A stretch of DNA of 5,245 nt from JADFAK01 sp047615865 (GCA_047615865.1 JBLHIB010000169.1:1-5245), one strand, 5' to 3'. Shown: positions 1 through 5,244, numbered from the stretch's first letter. The notes: generated from the letters alone by a model not told the origin. Translations and numbers: made by a program.

Positions 1-548
1 CTCAAATCCGAAAGCACTAAATTCTGAGGTGATAGAACAATATTCCCTTCAACCGATTCAATATTCTGCAATCCGCCAAGATTTCCAACAACATGGTTCT
101 CAGCAATGATAAGATCTCCTAGAATCTGCGTCAGTCCGCTAAATGCGTCTATTTCCTGCAAAGTAATGTTTCCCTCTAGTGCCAAGTTTCCGCCCAGATG
201 ACTGAGAGATTCCAGACCATTGAGTGAAGCCAGGGTGAAGTTGCTTTTAAATTCTAAATTCCCGCCTACTGTGACCAAATTGCTCAAATCGTTGATATTC
301 AAGAGCGAGATGTTCTCGGAAAGAATGAAATGTTCTTCGACATATGTGAGACTTGCCAAAGGCTCTAGATCAGAGATATCCCACTGATGAATCAATAGAG
401 ATCCATAGATGGTATCGCAGCCTGTAAGGGCCACTAGTTCATCCACTGTATTCACTACGAGTGTATCGCCAGTGAAGCCACATTGAGCATTTGCTTTATG
501 CACAAGGCAAATGCAAAGTAGTGTAAAGAGTATTGTACGGGTGTTCAT
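1..548 (-). CDS. Secreted leucine-rich-repeat / receptor L-domain-like protein, N-terminal part (3' end outside window)
   Basis: This frame is open from the ATG at 546-548 to the left window edge (182 codons plus 2 bases). It starts with a clear signal peptide: MNTR, a hydrophobic stretch ILFTLLCICLV, then KANA with likely cleavage before Gln22-Cys23, so export is expected. Cys23 and Cys44 frame a segment ending GCDTIYGSLLI, which resembles the start of receptor L domains. From about residue 61 there are leucine-rich repeats. Residues 88-159 form three repeats of exactly 24 residues with the pattern L..L..(V/L)GGNL.(L/F)..N..L..L.G, and a fourth begins at 160. In Bacteroidota such proteins are usually surface-bound or secreted, often through type IX secretion, but the C-terminus that would carry a sorting domain is not in the window. 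Partner and function are unknown. The gene is divergent from purN. No stop interrupts this frame just upstream of the ATG; the signal peptide decides the start. Confidence 0.82.
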   Translation of the reverse strand, partial: MNTRTILFTLLCICLVHKANAQCGFTGDTLVVNTVDELVALTGCDTIYGSLLIHQWDISDLEPLASLTYVEEHFILSENISLLNINDLSNLVTVGGNLEFKSNFTLASLNGLESLSHLGGNLALEGNITLQEIDAFSGLTQILGDLIIAENHVVGNLGGLQNIESVEGNIVLSPQNLVLSDL

Positions 549-638
549 TACCCACAAATTACGTAACAATAACAAAATAGTTCCGCACCGAGGTGAATGA
601 TTCTCATGGGAGCAGTACTTTTGCAAAAAATTTGAACA
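549..638. promoter_or_regulatory. Divergent intergenic region between the LRR protein gene and purN
   Basis: This 90-bp region must hold the promoters of both flanking genes. On the plus strand there is an exact TAnnTTTG box (listed separately). On the minus strand I see only near-matches, TATTTTG and TAATTTG (about 556-579), each one base short of the consensus, so the LRR gene promoter is not settled. There is no Shine-Dalgarno-like sequence before either start codon, which is normal for Bacteroidota. Confidence 0.45.
616..623 (+). promoter_or_regulatory. Bacteroidota-type -7 promoter box (TACTTTTG) of purN
   Basis: TACTTTTG fits the Bacteroidota sigma-factor -7 consensus TAnnTTTG exactly. 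It lies 15 bp before the purN start codon, so transcription starting about 6-8 bases downstream would give a leader of roughly 8-10 nt. A good -33 TTTG is not seen at the expected distance (around 592-597 the sequence reads ggtgaa), so the assignment rests on the -7 box and position alone. Confidence 0.5.
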
Positions 639-1211
639 GTGTCTAAGAGAATCGTCATATTGGCATCAGGAGGTGGAAGCAATGCTGAAAAGCTAATGCA
701 GCACTTCAATGATTCAAGCTATGCTGAAGTGGTCTTGGTAGCATGCAACCGCAAAAAAGCTGGTGTATATGCTAAAGCACAAGCCTGTGGTATTGAAAGT
801 ATGCACTTGTCCCGGTCTGATTTTTACGAAAGTGATCGCTTTGAACAAGAATTGCGCCTTCGGCAAATAGACCTCGTTGTTCTTGCCGGATTTCTCTGGT
901 TCATACCGGAGTCTTTTATTCGCGCTTTTGATGGTAAAATTGTCAATATACATCCGAGCCTCCTTCCAAAATTTGGCGGCAAAGGAATGTTTGGTCAGCA
1001 CGTGCATGAAGCTGTTAAAGCTGCTGGTGAAAGTCAAAGCGGGATGACCATCCATTGGGTCAACGAAAAATACGACGAGGGCGGAATAATTTTCCAAGAC
1101 AAGGTAGACCTTGACAAGTCGGACAGCGCGGAAGAAATCGGAAAAAAAGTACTCCAGCTTGAACACAAGCATTTTGCTAGAGTAGTAGATGAATTGCTGC
1201 GATCTCAATAG
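639..1211 (+). CDS. purN: Phosphoribosylglycinamide formyltransferase (GAR transformylase)
   Basis: PurN transfers a formyl group from 10-formyl-tetrahydrofolate to glycinamide ribonucleotide, the third step of de novo purine synthesis, in the cytoplasm. The 190-residue product shows the family's landmarks in order: the phosphate-binding ASGGGSNAEKL near residues 9-19, VLAGFLWFIP at 81-90, the catalytic block IVNIHPSLLPKFGGKG (101-116) with Asn103 and His105, and SGMTIHWVNEKYDEGG (134-149) with Asp146, matching the catalytic Asn-His-Asp triad. The length is slightly below that of E. coli PurN (212 aa) and usual for Bacteroidota. The start is GTG: an in-frame TGA at 633-635 excludes any start further upstream, and MSKRIVILASGGG aligns with normal N-termini. 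No Shine-Dalgarno is present. It is the first gene of a co-directional run; marC follows after 72 bp. In many Bacteroidota purN is divergent from acpP-fabF; here a secreted LRR protein gene takes that place. Confidence 0.97.
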   Translation: MSKRIVILASGGGSNAEKLMQHFNDSSYAEVVLVACNRKKAGVYAKAQACGIESMHLSRSDFYESDRFEQELRLRQIDLVVLAGFLWFIPESFIRAFDGKIVNIHPSLLPKFGGKGMFGQHVHEAVKAAGESQSGMTIHWVNEKYDEGGIIFQDKVDLDKSDSAEEIGKKVLQLEHKHFARVVDELLRSQ

Positions 1212-1283
1212 TCAGCACATCTTATCCCTATCTATTTTTTTCAATACCTTGATCATTCTTACACCACACTAATATTCATTGTC
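1212..1283 (+). other. Intergenic gap purN-marC
   Basis: This 72-bp AT-rich gap has a run of seven T (1235-1241), but no stem-loop precedes it that would make a convincing intrinsic terminator. There is no exact TAnnTTTG box. Read-through from purN into the MarC gene is therefore plausible, and a separate weak promoter cannot be excluded. Confidence 0.35.
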
Positions 1284-1865
1284 ATGCAATTCTCAACCAC
1301 AGAAATCTTGAAAGTGTCCGTCATACTTTTCGCAGTGATCGACATCATAGGTTCTTTACCAATAATTATTGACGTAAAGCAAAAAGCCGGACAGATCAAC
1401 TCGCTAAAGGCCACCTTGGTTTCCTTTTCAATCATGACCATGTTCCTCTTAGTCGGAGAACCTCTCATTGGTATTTTTGGCATTGGCGTAGCCGAATTTG
1501 CCGTTGCAGGCGCGCTTGTGCTTTTCTTTATCGCTCTTGAGATGATTCTTGGAGTGAATCTATTCAAGCAGGGAGCCTCGATGTCGAAGACCGCTTCAAT
1601 CGTTCCCATTGCTTTTCCACTTATAGCGGGTGCTGGTAGTATGACGACCATTATCTCTTTAAGAGCTGAATTCGAGATGGTCAATATTTTTATCGCGATT
1701 GCCATCAATCTATTTATAGTCTATCTCGTATTGAGAAATTCTCACCGCCTCGAAAAACTTCTTGGAGATGGTGGAATTGCAATCCTTCAAAAAGTGTTTG
1801 GAGTTATCCTTCTGGCAATCGCCGTGAAACTTTTCACGTCCAACTTGCAAGAGATATTTCAATAA
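1284..1865 (+). CDS. MarC family (UPF0056) integral membrane protein
   Basis: This 193-residue, very hydrophobic protein has six predicted membrane segments, at about residues 8-28, 43-63, 70-90, 105-125, 131-150 and 165-185, giving an inner-membrane protein with the two-times-three-helix layout of the MarC family. Diagnostic motifs are DIIGSLPI (20-27), in place of the classic D-P-x-G-N-x-P of TM1, and PIAFPLIAGAGSMTTII (108-124), the family's hallmark loop in the second half. The usual Pro in AGPG is Ala here, a variant I associate with Bacteroidota. The transported substrate is unknown. The family was named after the E. coli mar locus, but a role in multiple antibiotic resistance was later not supported, so the name should not be read as a drug efflux call. 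Its stop lies 11 bp before the RNase H start, indicating one transcript. The ATG at 1284 fits directly before TM1. Confidence 0.93.
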   Translation: MQFSTTEILKVSVILFAVIDIIGSLPIIIDVKQKAGQINSLKATLVSFSIMTMFLLVGEPLIGIFGIGVAEFAVAGALVLFFIALEMILGVNLFKQGASMSKTASIVPIAFPLIAGAGSMTTIISLRAEFEMVNIFIAIAINLFIVYLVLRNSHRLEKLLGDGGIAILQKVFGVILLAIAVKLFTSNLQEIFQ

Positions 1866-1876
1866 CTTCACGCTTC

Positions 1877-2683
1877 ATGGCCAAGAGTAAAAAGTTTTAT
1901 GTAGTGTGGGAAGGGCATAGACCGGGTGTTTATGACTCTTGGAGTGACTGTCAGCAGCAGATCAACGGCTTTGCCGGAGCATTATTCAAGTCATTCGGCA
2001 GCCGCACAGAAGCCCAAGCTGCTTTGGCCAACCCATCGGCCGCAAAATCGAGCGGTGGATCGAGTAAAACGATGTACTATGTCGTTTGGCAAGGTCAGAC
2101 ACCGGGCATCTACACCAATTGGGCAGAAGCGTCGGCTCAAATTCGAGGAGCGGCACATCCAAAATATAAATCTTTCGGCAGCAAGGAACTGGCGCAGAGA
2201 GCTTGGAAGGAAGGACCTGAAGAATTTGCGGGACGCTCGTATAAAAAAACGCGCGACCTCACGGATGCCGAGAAAAAGCGAATCGGAAAACCGAACATGA
2301 TGACCATATGCGTGGATGCGGCCTGCAACGGTCGTACCGGCGAATGTGAATACCGCGGGGTAATTACAGAGTCTAGCACACAGATTTTTCACCAAGGACC
2401 ATATAAGAATGGGACCAATAATATCGGTGAGTTTTTAGGACTTGTCCATGGCTTGGCTTACCTTCAGAAATCTCGAAGTGACTTACCGATTTATTCCGAT
2501 TCCCGTGTGGCGATGAAGTGGGTGAAAGACAAGCGAATTAAAACGTCCTCGGAAAACCCAAAACTTCAAGTTTTACTAGATAGGGCGGTCAAGTGGTTGC
2601 ATGCAAATACCTATTCAAATCAAATTTTAAAGTGGGAAACAAAGGCTTGGGGTGAAATTCCTGCTGATTTTGGCAGAAAATAG
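1877..2683 (+). CDS. rnhA: Ribonuclease H1 with two tandem N-terminal hybrid-binding (viroplasmin-like) domains
   Basis: The enzyme cleaves the RNA strand of RNA:DNA hybrids (R-loops, replication primers). The 268-residue protein has three parts. Hybrid-binding domain 1 (about 7-51) contains FYVVWEGHRPGVYDSW and FKSFGSRTEAQAAL. Domain 2 (about 66-111) contains MYYVVWQGQTPGIYTNW and YKSFGSKELAQRAW. A linker follows, then the catalytic domain (about 141-268). The four acidic active-site residues are visible: Asp147 in ICVDAAC, Glu185 in NIGEFLGL, Asp208 in IYSDSR and Asp264 in IPADFGRK, corresponding to D10, E48, D70 and D134 of the E. coli enzyme. The two binding domains are clearly homologous and joined by a Ser/Gly-rich linker (KSSGGSSK, 57-64). 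One such domain is the usual number in bacterial proteins. The gene starts 11 bp after the MarC stop and probably shares its transcript. All catalytic residues are intact, so it is expected to be active. Confidence 0.95.
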   Translation: MAKSKKFYVVWEGHRPGVYDSWSDCQQQINGFAGALFKSFGSRTEAQAALANPSAAKSSGGSSKTMYYVVWQGQTPGIYTNWAEASAQIRGAAHPKYKSFGSKELAQRAWKEGPEEFAGRSYKKTRDLTDAEKKRIGKPNMMTICVDAACNGRTGECEYRGVITESSTQIFHQGPYKNGTNNIGEFLGLVHGLAYLQKSRSDLPIYSDSRVAMKWVKDKRIKTSSENPKLQVLLDRAVKWLHANTYSNQILKWETKAWGEIPADFGRK

Positions 2684-2706
2684 GCCCGCCTCTTTTGAGA
2701 AAGCCT

Positions 2707-2714
2707 TAATTTTG
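2707..2714 (+). promoter_or_regulatory. Bacteroidota-type -7 promoter box (TAATTTTG) before the acyl-CoA dehydrogenase gene
   Basis: TAATTTTG matches TAnnTTTG exactly, is followed by CA as is the purN box (TTTTGCA in both), and lies 19 bp before the ATG at 2734. It suggests an internal promoter in the 50-bp gap after rnhA. A TTTTG at 2693-2697 is too close to serve as the -33 element, so the support is from the -7 box only. Confidence 0.5.
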
Positions 2715-2733
2715 CACTCCAAATTACAGACAT

Positions 2734-3912
2734 ATGCGAACTGATCAATACCAGGGACACGATTATTATATGATGGACGACTTGCTCACCGAAGAGCACA
2801 AGCTCGTTCGCGATGCTGCAAGAGCATGGGTTAAGAAAGAAGTTTCTCCAGTTATCGAAGACGCTTTCGAAAAAGGAGTATTTCCTCGTAATCTGATAAA
2901 AGGACTTGCTGATGTAGGTGCTTTTGGACCTTACATTCCGGAAGAATATGGTGGAGCTGGCCTCGATCAAATCAGCTACGGACTTATCATGCAAGAGCTT
3001 GAGCGCTGCGATAGTGGTTTGCGATCGACTGCATCGGTTCAAAGTTCGCTTGTGATGTACCCAATATGGAAGTACGGATCAGAAGAGCAAAAGCAAAAGT
3101 ACTTGCCGAAACTTGCTTCTGGCGATATGGTTGGATGTTTTGGTCTGACTGAGCCTGACCACGGGTCAAACCCATCAGGAATGACCAGTAATTTCAAAGA
3201 CGACGGAGATCACGTCATCTTGAACGGAGCCAAAATGTGGATTTCAAACGCCCCATTTGCTGATATCGCCGTTGTTTGGGCGAAAAGCGAAGAAGGACGT
3301 ATTCACGGATTGGTTGTAGAACGTGGCATGGAAGGATTCACTACTCCAACTATGCACGGTAAGTGGTCGCTTCGTGCGTCTGATACAGGTGAGTTGGTTT
3401 TTGACAACGTACGTGTTCCAAAAGCGAATATCCTTCCTGAACGTTCAGGACTTGGAGCTCCTTTGAGCTGCTTGGATTCAGCTCGGTTTGGTATCGCTTG
3501 GGGTGCTATTGGATCGGCTTTGGACTGTTATGATAGCGCATTGCGTTATTCGAAGGAAAGAACTCAATTTGACCGACCGATTGCAGGATTCCAGTTACAG
3601 CAGAAGAAGCTTGCTGAGATGATTACTGAAATCACAAAAGCTCAGTTGTTGACTTATAGACTGGGTCAATTGCGTGATGCAGGTAAAGCGACTAGCGCGC
3701 AAATATCTATGGCTAAGCGTAACAACGTTAACATGGCTTTGGAGATCGCTCGTGAGGCAAGACAAATTCACGGCGCGATGGGAATTACCAATGAGTATCC
3801 TATCATGCGACACATGATGAACCTTGAATCGGTTATCACTTATGAAGGAACACACGACATTCACCTATTGATTACGGGAATGGATGTGACTGGTGAGAAT
3901 GCTTTTAAGTAA
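2734..3912 (+). CDS. gcdH: Acyl-CoA dehydrogenase, glutaryl-CoA dehydrogenase type
   Basis: This FAD-dependent enzyme most likely oxidises and decarboxylates glutaryl-CoA to crotonyl-CoA in lysine/tryptophan breakdown, passing electrons to electron-transfer flavoprotein. Its 392 residues match the family length. The helical N-domain (about 15-135) includes ELERCDSGLRSTASVQSS; the beta-domain includes GCFGLTEPDHGSNPSGM (134-150) and MWISNAPFAD (168-177); the C-domain includes RTQFDRPIAGFQLQQKKLAE (276-295) and TYEGTHDIH (369-377). By alignment from memory with human GCDH, Glu371 is the catalytic base (E370), Arg97 the glutarate-carboxylate ligand (R94), and Glu90, Ser98 and Tyr370 correspond to E87, S95 and Y369; human Thr170 is Ser171 here. 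Those positions favour the decarboxylating type over a plain short-chain acyl-CoA dehydrogenase. No other genes of the pathway are nearby, so the substrate is inferred. ATG 2734 is used; Met13 or Met14 are possible later starts. An intrinsic terminator follows 24 bp downstream. Confidence 0.88.
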   Translation: MRTDQYQGHDYYMMDDLLTEEHKLVRDAARAWVKKEVSPVIEDAFEKGVFPRNLIKGLADVGAFGPYIPEEYGGAGLDQISYGLIMQELERCDSGLRSTASVQSSLVMYPIWKYGSEEQKQKYLPKLASGDMVGCFGLTEPDHGSNPSGMTSNFKDDGDHVILNGAKMWISNAPFADIAVVWAKSEEGRIHGLVVERGMEGFTTPTMHGKWSLRASDTGELVFDNVRVPKANILPERSGLGAPLSCLDSARFGIAWGAIGSALDCYDSALRYSKERTQFDRPIAGFQLQQKKLAEMITEITKAQLLTYRLGQLRDAGKATSAQISMAKRNNVNMALEIAREARQIHGAMGITNEYPIMRHMMNLESVITYEGTHDIHLLITGMDVTGENAFK

Positions 3913-3936
3913 GACAACCAGACTATATAGAATTGG

Positions 3937-3969
3937 AGGCCTCAGGTGTGAACTTGGGGCCTTTCTTTT
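3937..3969 (+). terminator. Intrinsic terminator after the acyl-CoA dehydrogenase gene
   Basis: AGGCCTCAGG (3937-3946) pairs along all ten positions with CTTGGGGCCT (3953-3962), two of the pairs being G-T wobble, around a 6-base loop TGTGAA. The T-rich tail TTCTTTT (3963-3969) follows at once. It begins 24 bp after the gcdH stop and should end the purN-to-gcdH transcription unit. Confidence 0.85.
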
Positions 3970-4004
3970 GAAATTAAAAATTGAAAATTAATAATTCAAA
4001 ATTG
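3970..4004. repeat. AT-rich heptamer tandem tract (five units of about AAAATTR)
   Basis: Read in 7-base steps the sequence gives GAAATTA, AAAATTG, AAAATTA, ATAATTC, AAAATTG: five units close to AAAATT plus one variable base. It begins directly at the end of the terminator T-tract. Such heptamer A/T tracts can change copy number by strand slippage. No coding or promoter function is evident. Confidence 0.6.
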
Positions 4005-4041
4005 GTTTTGGGGATTGTGTAAACAGCATTTCGACGACGCG

Positions 4042-4078
4042 GTTCAACTGTTCTCCAATACTTCGATTATACTCGAAC
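4042..4078. other. Left-arm middle segment with its own inverted repeat
   Basis: GCGGTTC (4039-4045) is the perfect inverse complement of GAACCGC (4075-4081), enclosing the left middle segment. Inside it TTCGA (4062-4066) can pair with TCGAA (4073-4077), so two alternative hairpins compete for 4075-4077. The matching 37 bp of the right arm (4237-4273) show no such pairing, so the two arms have different substructure. Confidence 0.5.
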
Positions 4079-4108
4079 CGCTTTGCTCAATGACCCGGTG
4101 ATATAAGG

Positions 4109-4229
4109 ACCATTTTGGTTGTACGGTATCCTACGAAGAAACTTTACTAGTTCAACCCGGTCATTGAGTACCATTTTGGTTATACGGAATCGTACAAAGA
4201 AACTTTACTAGTTCAACTCGGTCATTGAG
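4109..4229. repeat. Two tandem copies of a 60-bp unit (61-bp period)
   Basis: Copy 1 is 4109-4168 and copy 2 is 4170-4229, separated by one T. They agree at 55 of 60 positions; the five differences are all substitutions, four of them in the first half of the unit. Each unit starts ACCATTTTGGTT, which can form an ACCA/TGGT hairpin, contains CTTTACTAGTTCAAC, and ends CGGTCATTGAG. The last ten bases of copy 2 lie in the inner inverted repeat of the right arm, so the duplication arose inside the element. Confidence 0.9.
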
Positions 4230-4304
4230 CAAAGCGATAGTCCTATCCTTTCCATAAGCCCTAATAGTAAAATCGCGCCGTCGAAATGCTGGTTACTCTA
4301 TGAC

Positions 4305-4763
4305 TTACCTCACCAAACGCATATCAAACGGAAAATCCTCTTGGGAAACGATCTTGATTTTACTGAACTGTGGATGTCTTGGGTTTATGAGCAGATTGAA
4401 ATCTCCGGGGATTGCAGCCGAAGGGACTTTTAGTGCACAGGTTTCCCTGGTATAGGCAAAGTCATCCCCGAGAAACTGGGTTTCAACATTGTGCGGGAAG
4501 TCACTCCATCCTATGGGCAACTTGCTTTTAGGAAGTGACTTAATTTCTATCGTAGCGGGAACATTGATTTCCAGCATGACAAAATCGGAGGGCATGGTTG
4601 CGATGGACAAGTGAACCAATACTTCTGTGGCAGCTAAGGCACGGCTATCGGCGCAGTAGACTAGTTCCGTGCCTTTGGAGTTCCATCTATTGCCAGAAAG
4701 GGCCGCGCCTTTTCCCGATAGCTCCATCTTGTACTTTTTCCTGGCTAAGCGGTAGACCTTCAT
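4305..4763 (-). CDS. RES-domain toxin (NAD-targeting, MbcT/ParT-like) of a type II toxin-antitoxin pair
   Basis: This 152-residue protein is a full RES domain. Known members either degrade NAD+ (MbcT, P. putida Res) or ADP-ribosylate a target (ParT), which arrests growth; which of these applies here is not decidable from sequence. The three residues that name the family are visible: Arg26 in SGNRWNSKG, Glu47 in AATEVLVHL and Ser115 in LKVPSAA. Also seen are KVYRL at the N-terminus, VYCAD with Tyr36, the LPIGWSDFP segment, and GDFNLLINPRHP near residues 120-131, which is typical of the C-terminal half. The start is taken as ATG 4763-4761, whose A is the last base of the antitoxin TGA (TGATG), so translation is probably coupled; a TTG one codon earlier is unlikely. 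The length is normal and the catalytic residues are intact. Its stop is 8 bp from the inverted-repeat element, which may supply its 3' end. Confidence 0.93.
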   Translation of the reverse strand: MKVYRLARKKYKMELSGKGAALSGNRWNSKGTELVYCADSRALAATEVLVHLSIATMPSDFVMLEINVPATIEIKSLPKSKLPIGWSDFPHNVETQFLGDDFAYTRETCALKVPSAAIPGDFNLLINPRHPQFSKIKIVSQEDFPFDMRLVR

Positions 4764-5233
4764 CAAACAAATACTCCTTGATCGATGCGGTTGAGCTCAT
4801 TCATGACGATCTCCTTTCCGTAAGAATCTCTCAAGAGTTCTAGCGGTCGCATGCTTCCTAAAGCGTACGAGGGAGTATTGAGCCACAGAGAGAATTTATC
4901 AGATGAGTCAAAGACATCCAGACCCATTGAATTCACCTCGGCTAGTTCAATGATTTTCTCAGAGTGAATTGACTTGAACACGTGGTTCTTGTCTTTTTTG
5001 TAGCGCTGGAGTGACTTGATAGAAATGTCTAAGAAATCCGACCATTCGACTTCTGAGAATGGTGTGGCCTCTTTTATGGACATGAAGAAACTTTGGGTGA
5101 CCCCTTGTCTGATGGCAGTAACAACAAGCATTCTATGAGAAAAAAACTGACGAAATGTGAGCCCCGAAATAAGTGACTCGACGCTTTCTTTGGGCGCTAT
5201 TCTTTTGAGGAAGGTCTTGAATTCCTTCTCCAT
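4763..5233 (-). CDS. Xre/MbcA/ParS-family antitoxin (HTH plus toxin-binding DUF2384 domain)
   Basis: This 156-residue cognate antitoxin of the RES toxin is expected to bind and block the toxin's active site through its C-terminus and to repress the operon with its HTH. A helical N-terminal region (1-45) precedes an Xre-like HTH around residues 47-82, with PFSEVEWSDFLDISIKSLQRYKKD containing the LQRYKK motif typical of this family. A linker helix SEKIIELAEVNSMGLDVF (91-108) follows. The toxin-binding domain spans about 110-156 and includes KFSLWLNTPSYALGSMRPLE, the ELLRDSYGKE segment and a C-terminal NRIDQGVFV; family members usually end in a similar R-I-x-x-G tail. The start ATG (5233-5231) gives MEKEFKTFLKR; only 12 bp of upstream DNA are in the window, so the promoter and any upstream gene are not seen. 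Antitoxin-first order and the 1-base TGATG overlap with the toxin are standard for this class. Confidence 0.92.
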   Translation of the reverse strand: MEKEFKTFLKRIAPKESVESLISGLTFRQFFSHRMLVVTAIRQGVTQSFFMSIKEATPFSEVEWSDFLDISIKSLQRYKKDKNHVFKSIHSEKIIELAEVNSMGLDVFDSSDKFSLWLNTPSYALGSMRPLELLRDSYGKEIVMNELNRIDQGVFV

Positions 5234-5236
5234 TTT

Positions 5237-5244
5237 GTTTAAAC
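5237..5244. promoter_or_regulatory. GTTTAAAC palindrome next to the antitoxin start (possible operator half)
   Basis: This perfect 8-bp palindrome lies 3 bp upstream of the antitoxin ATG, at the window edge. Antitoxins of this class often bind inverted repeats near their own start, so it could belong to an operator. It is also simply AT-rich and may be chance. Confidence 0.2.

Larger units (their letters stand above)
4019..4296. repeat. Composite inverted-repeat element, about 278 bp, non-coding (MITE-like or structured repeat)
   Basis: The ends form a 23-bp inverted repeat, 4019-4041 against 4274-4296, identical at 21 of 23 positions, with core CAGCATTTCGACG. A second inverted pair lies inside: 4079-4098 (CGCTTTGCTCAATGACC then CGG) against 4217-4236, identical over the first 17 bp. 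Between the two pairs each arm has exactly 37 bp (4042-4078 and 4237-4273) that match poorly when one is reversed (about 14 of 37). Each arm is thus 80 bp with conserved ends and a diverged middle. The 118-bp centre holds most of a 61-bp tandem duplication. No ORF of useful length, tRNA or transposase is present, and no clear target-site duplication flanks it. It could be a non-autonomous mobile element, a composite of short dispersed palindromic repeats, or a structured RNA or terminator between convergent genes. It fills the 392-bp gene-free stretch together with the terminator and heptamer tract. Confidence 0.75.

Noticed and set aside
669..684. Shine-Dalgarno-like AGGAGGTGG followed by an ATG near 682 as an alternative purN start
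   Set aside because: The ATG is out of frame with purN, and the G-rich run encodes the conserved GGGSN phosphate-binding loop.
714..1208. 164-codon open frame on the minus strand within purN
   Set aside because: It overlaps purN entirely, shows no domain features, and purN is certain from its motifs.
1229..1241. Terminator at the T-run after purN
   Set aside because: No stem-loop precedes the seven T residues.
1259..1708. 149-codon minus-strand open frame opposite marC
   Set aside because: It is antisense to a well-recognised MarC protein; its hydrophobic, Ile/Met-rich composition is a by-product of the opposite strand.
1926..2395. Alternative open frames on both strands within the RNase H gene
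   Set aside because: They are shadows of a gene with all four catalytic acids in the correct frame; no start context or motif supports them.
2620..3864. Minus-strand open frames opposite gcdH (2620-3042, 2987-3175, 3595-3864)
   Set aside because: They are antisense to a highly conserved enzyme and lack any recognisable family feature.
4109..4229. CRISPR array
   Set aside because: There are only two units, the whole 60-bp period is conserved with no variable spacers, and no cas gene is present.
4019..4296. Classical insertion sequence with target-site duplication
   Set aside because: There is no transposase ORF, and the flanks (ggattgt on the left, tctatga on the right) show no convincing direct repeat at either plausible boundary.
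4598..4843. 81-codon plus-strand frame across the toxin-antitoxin junction
   Set aside because: It is antisense to both genes, and its composition looks like reverse-frame translation.
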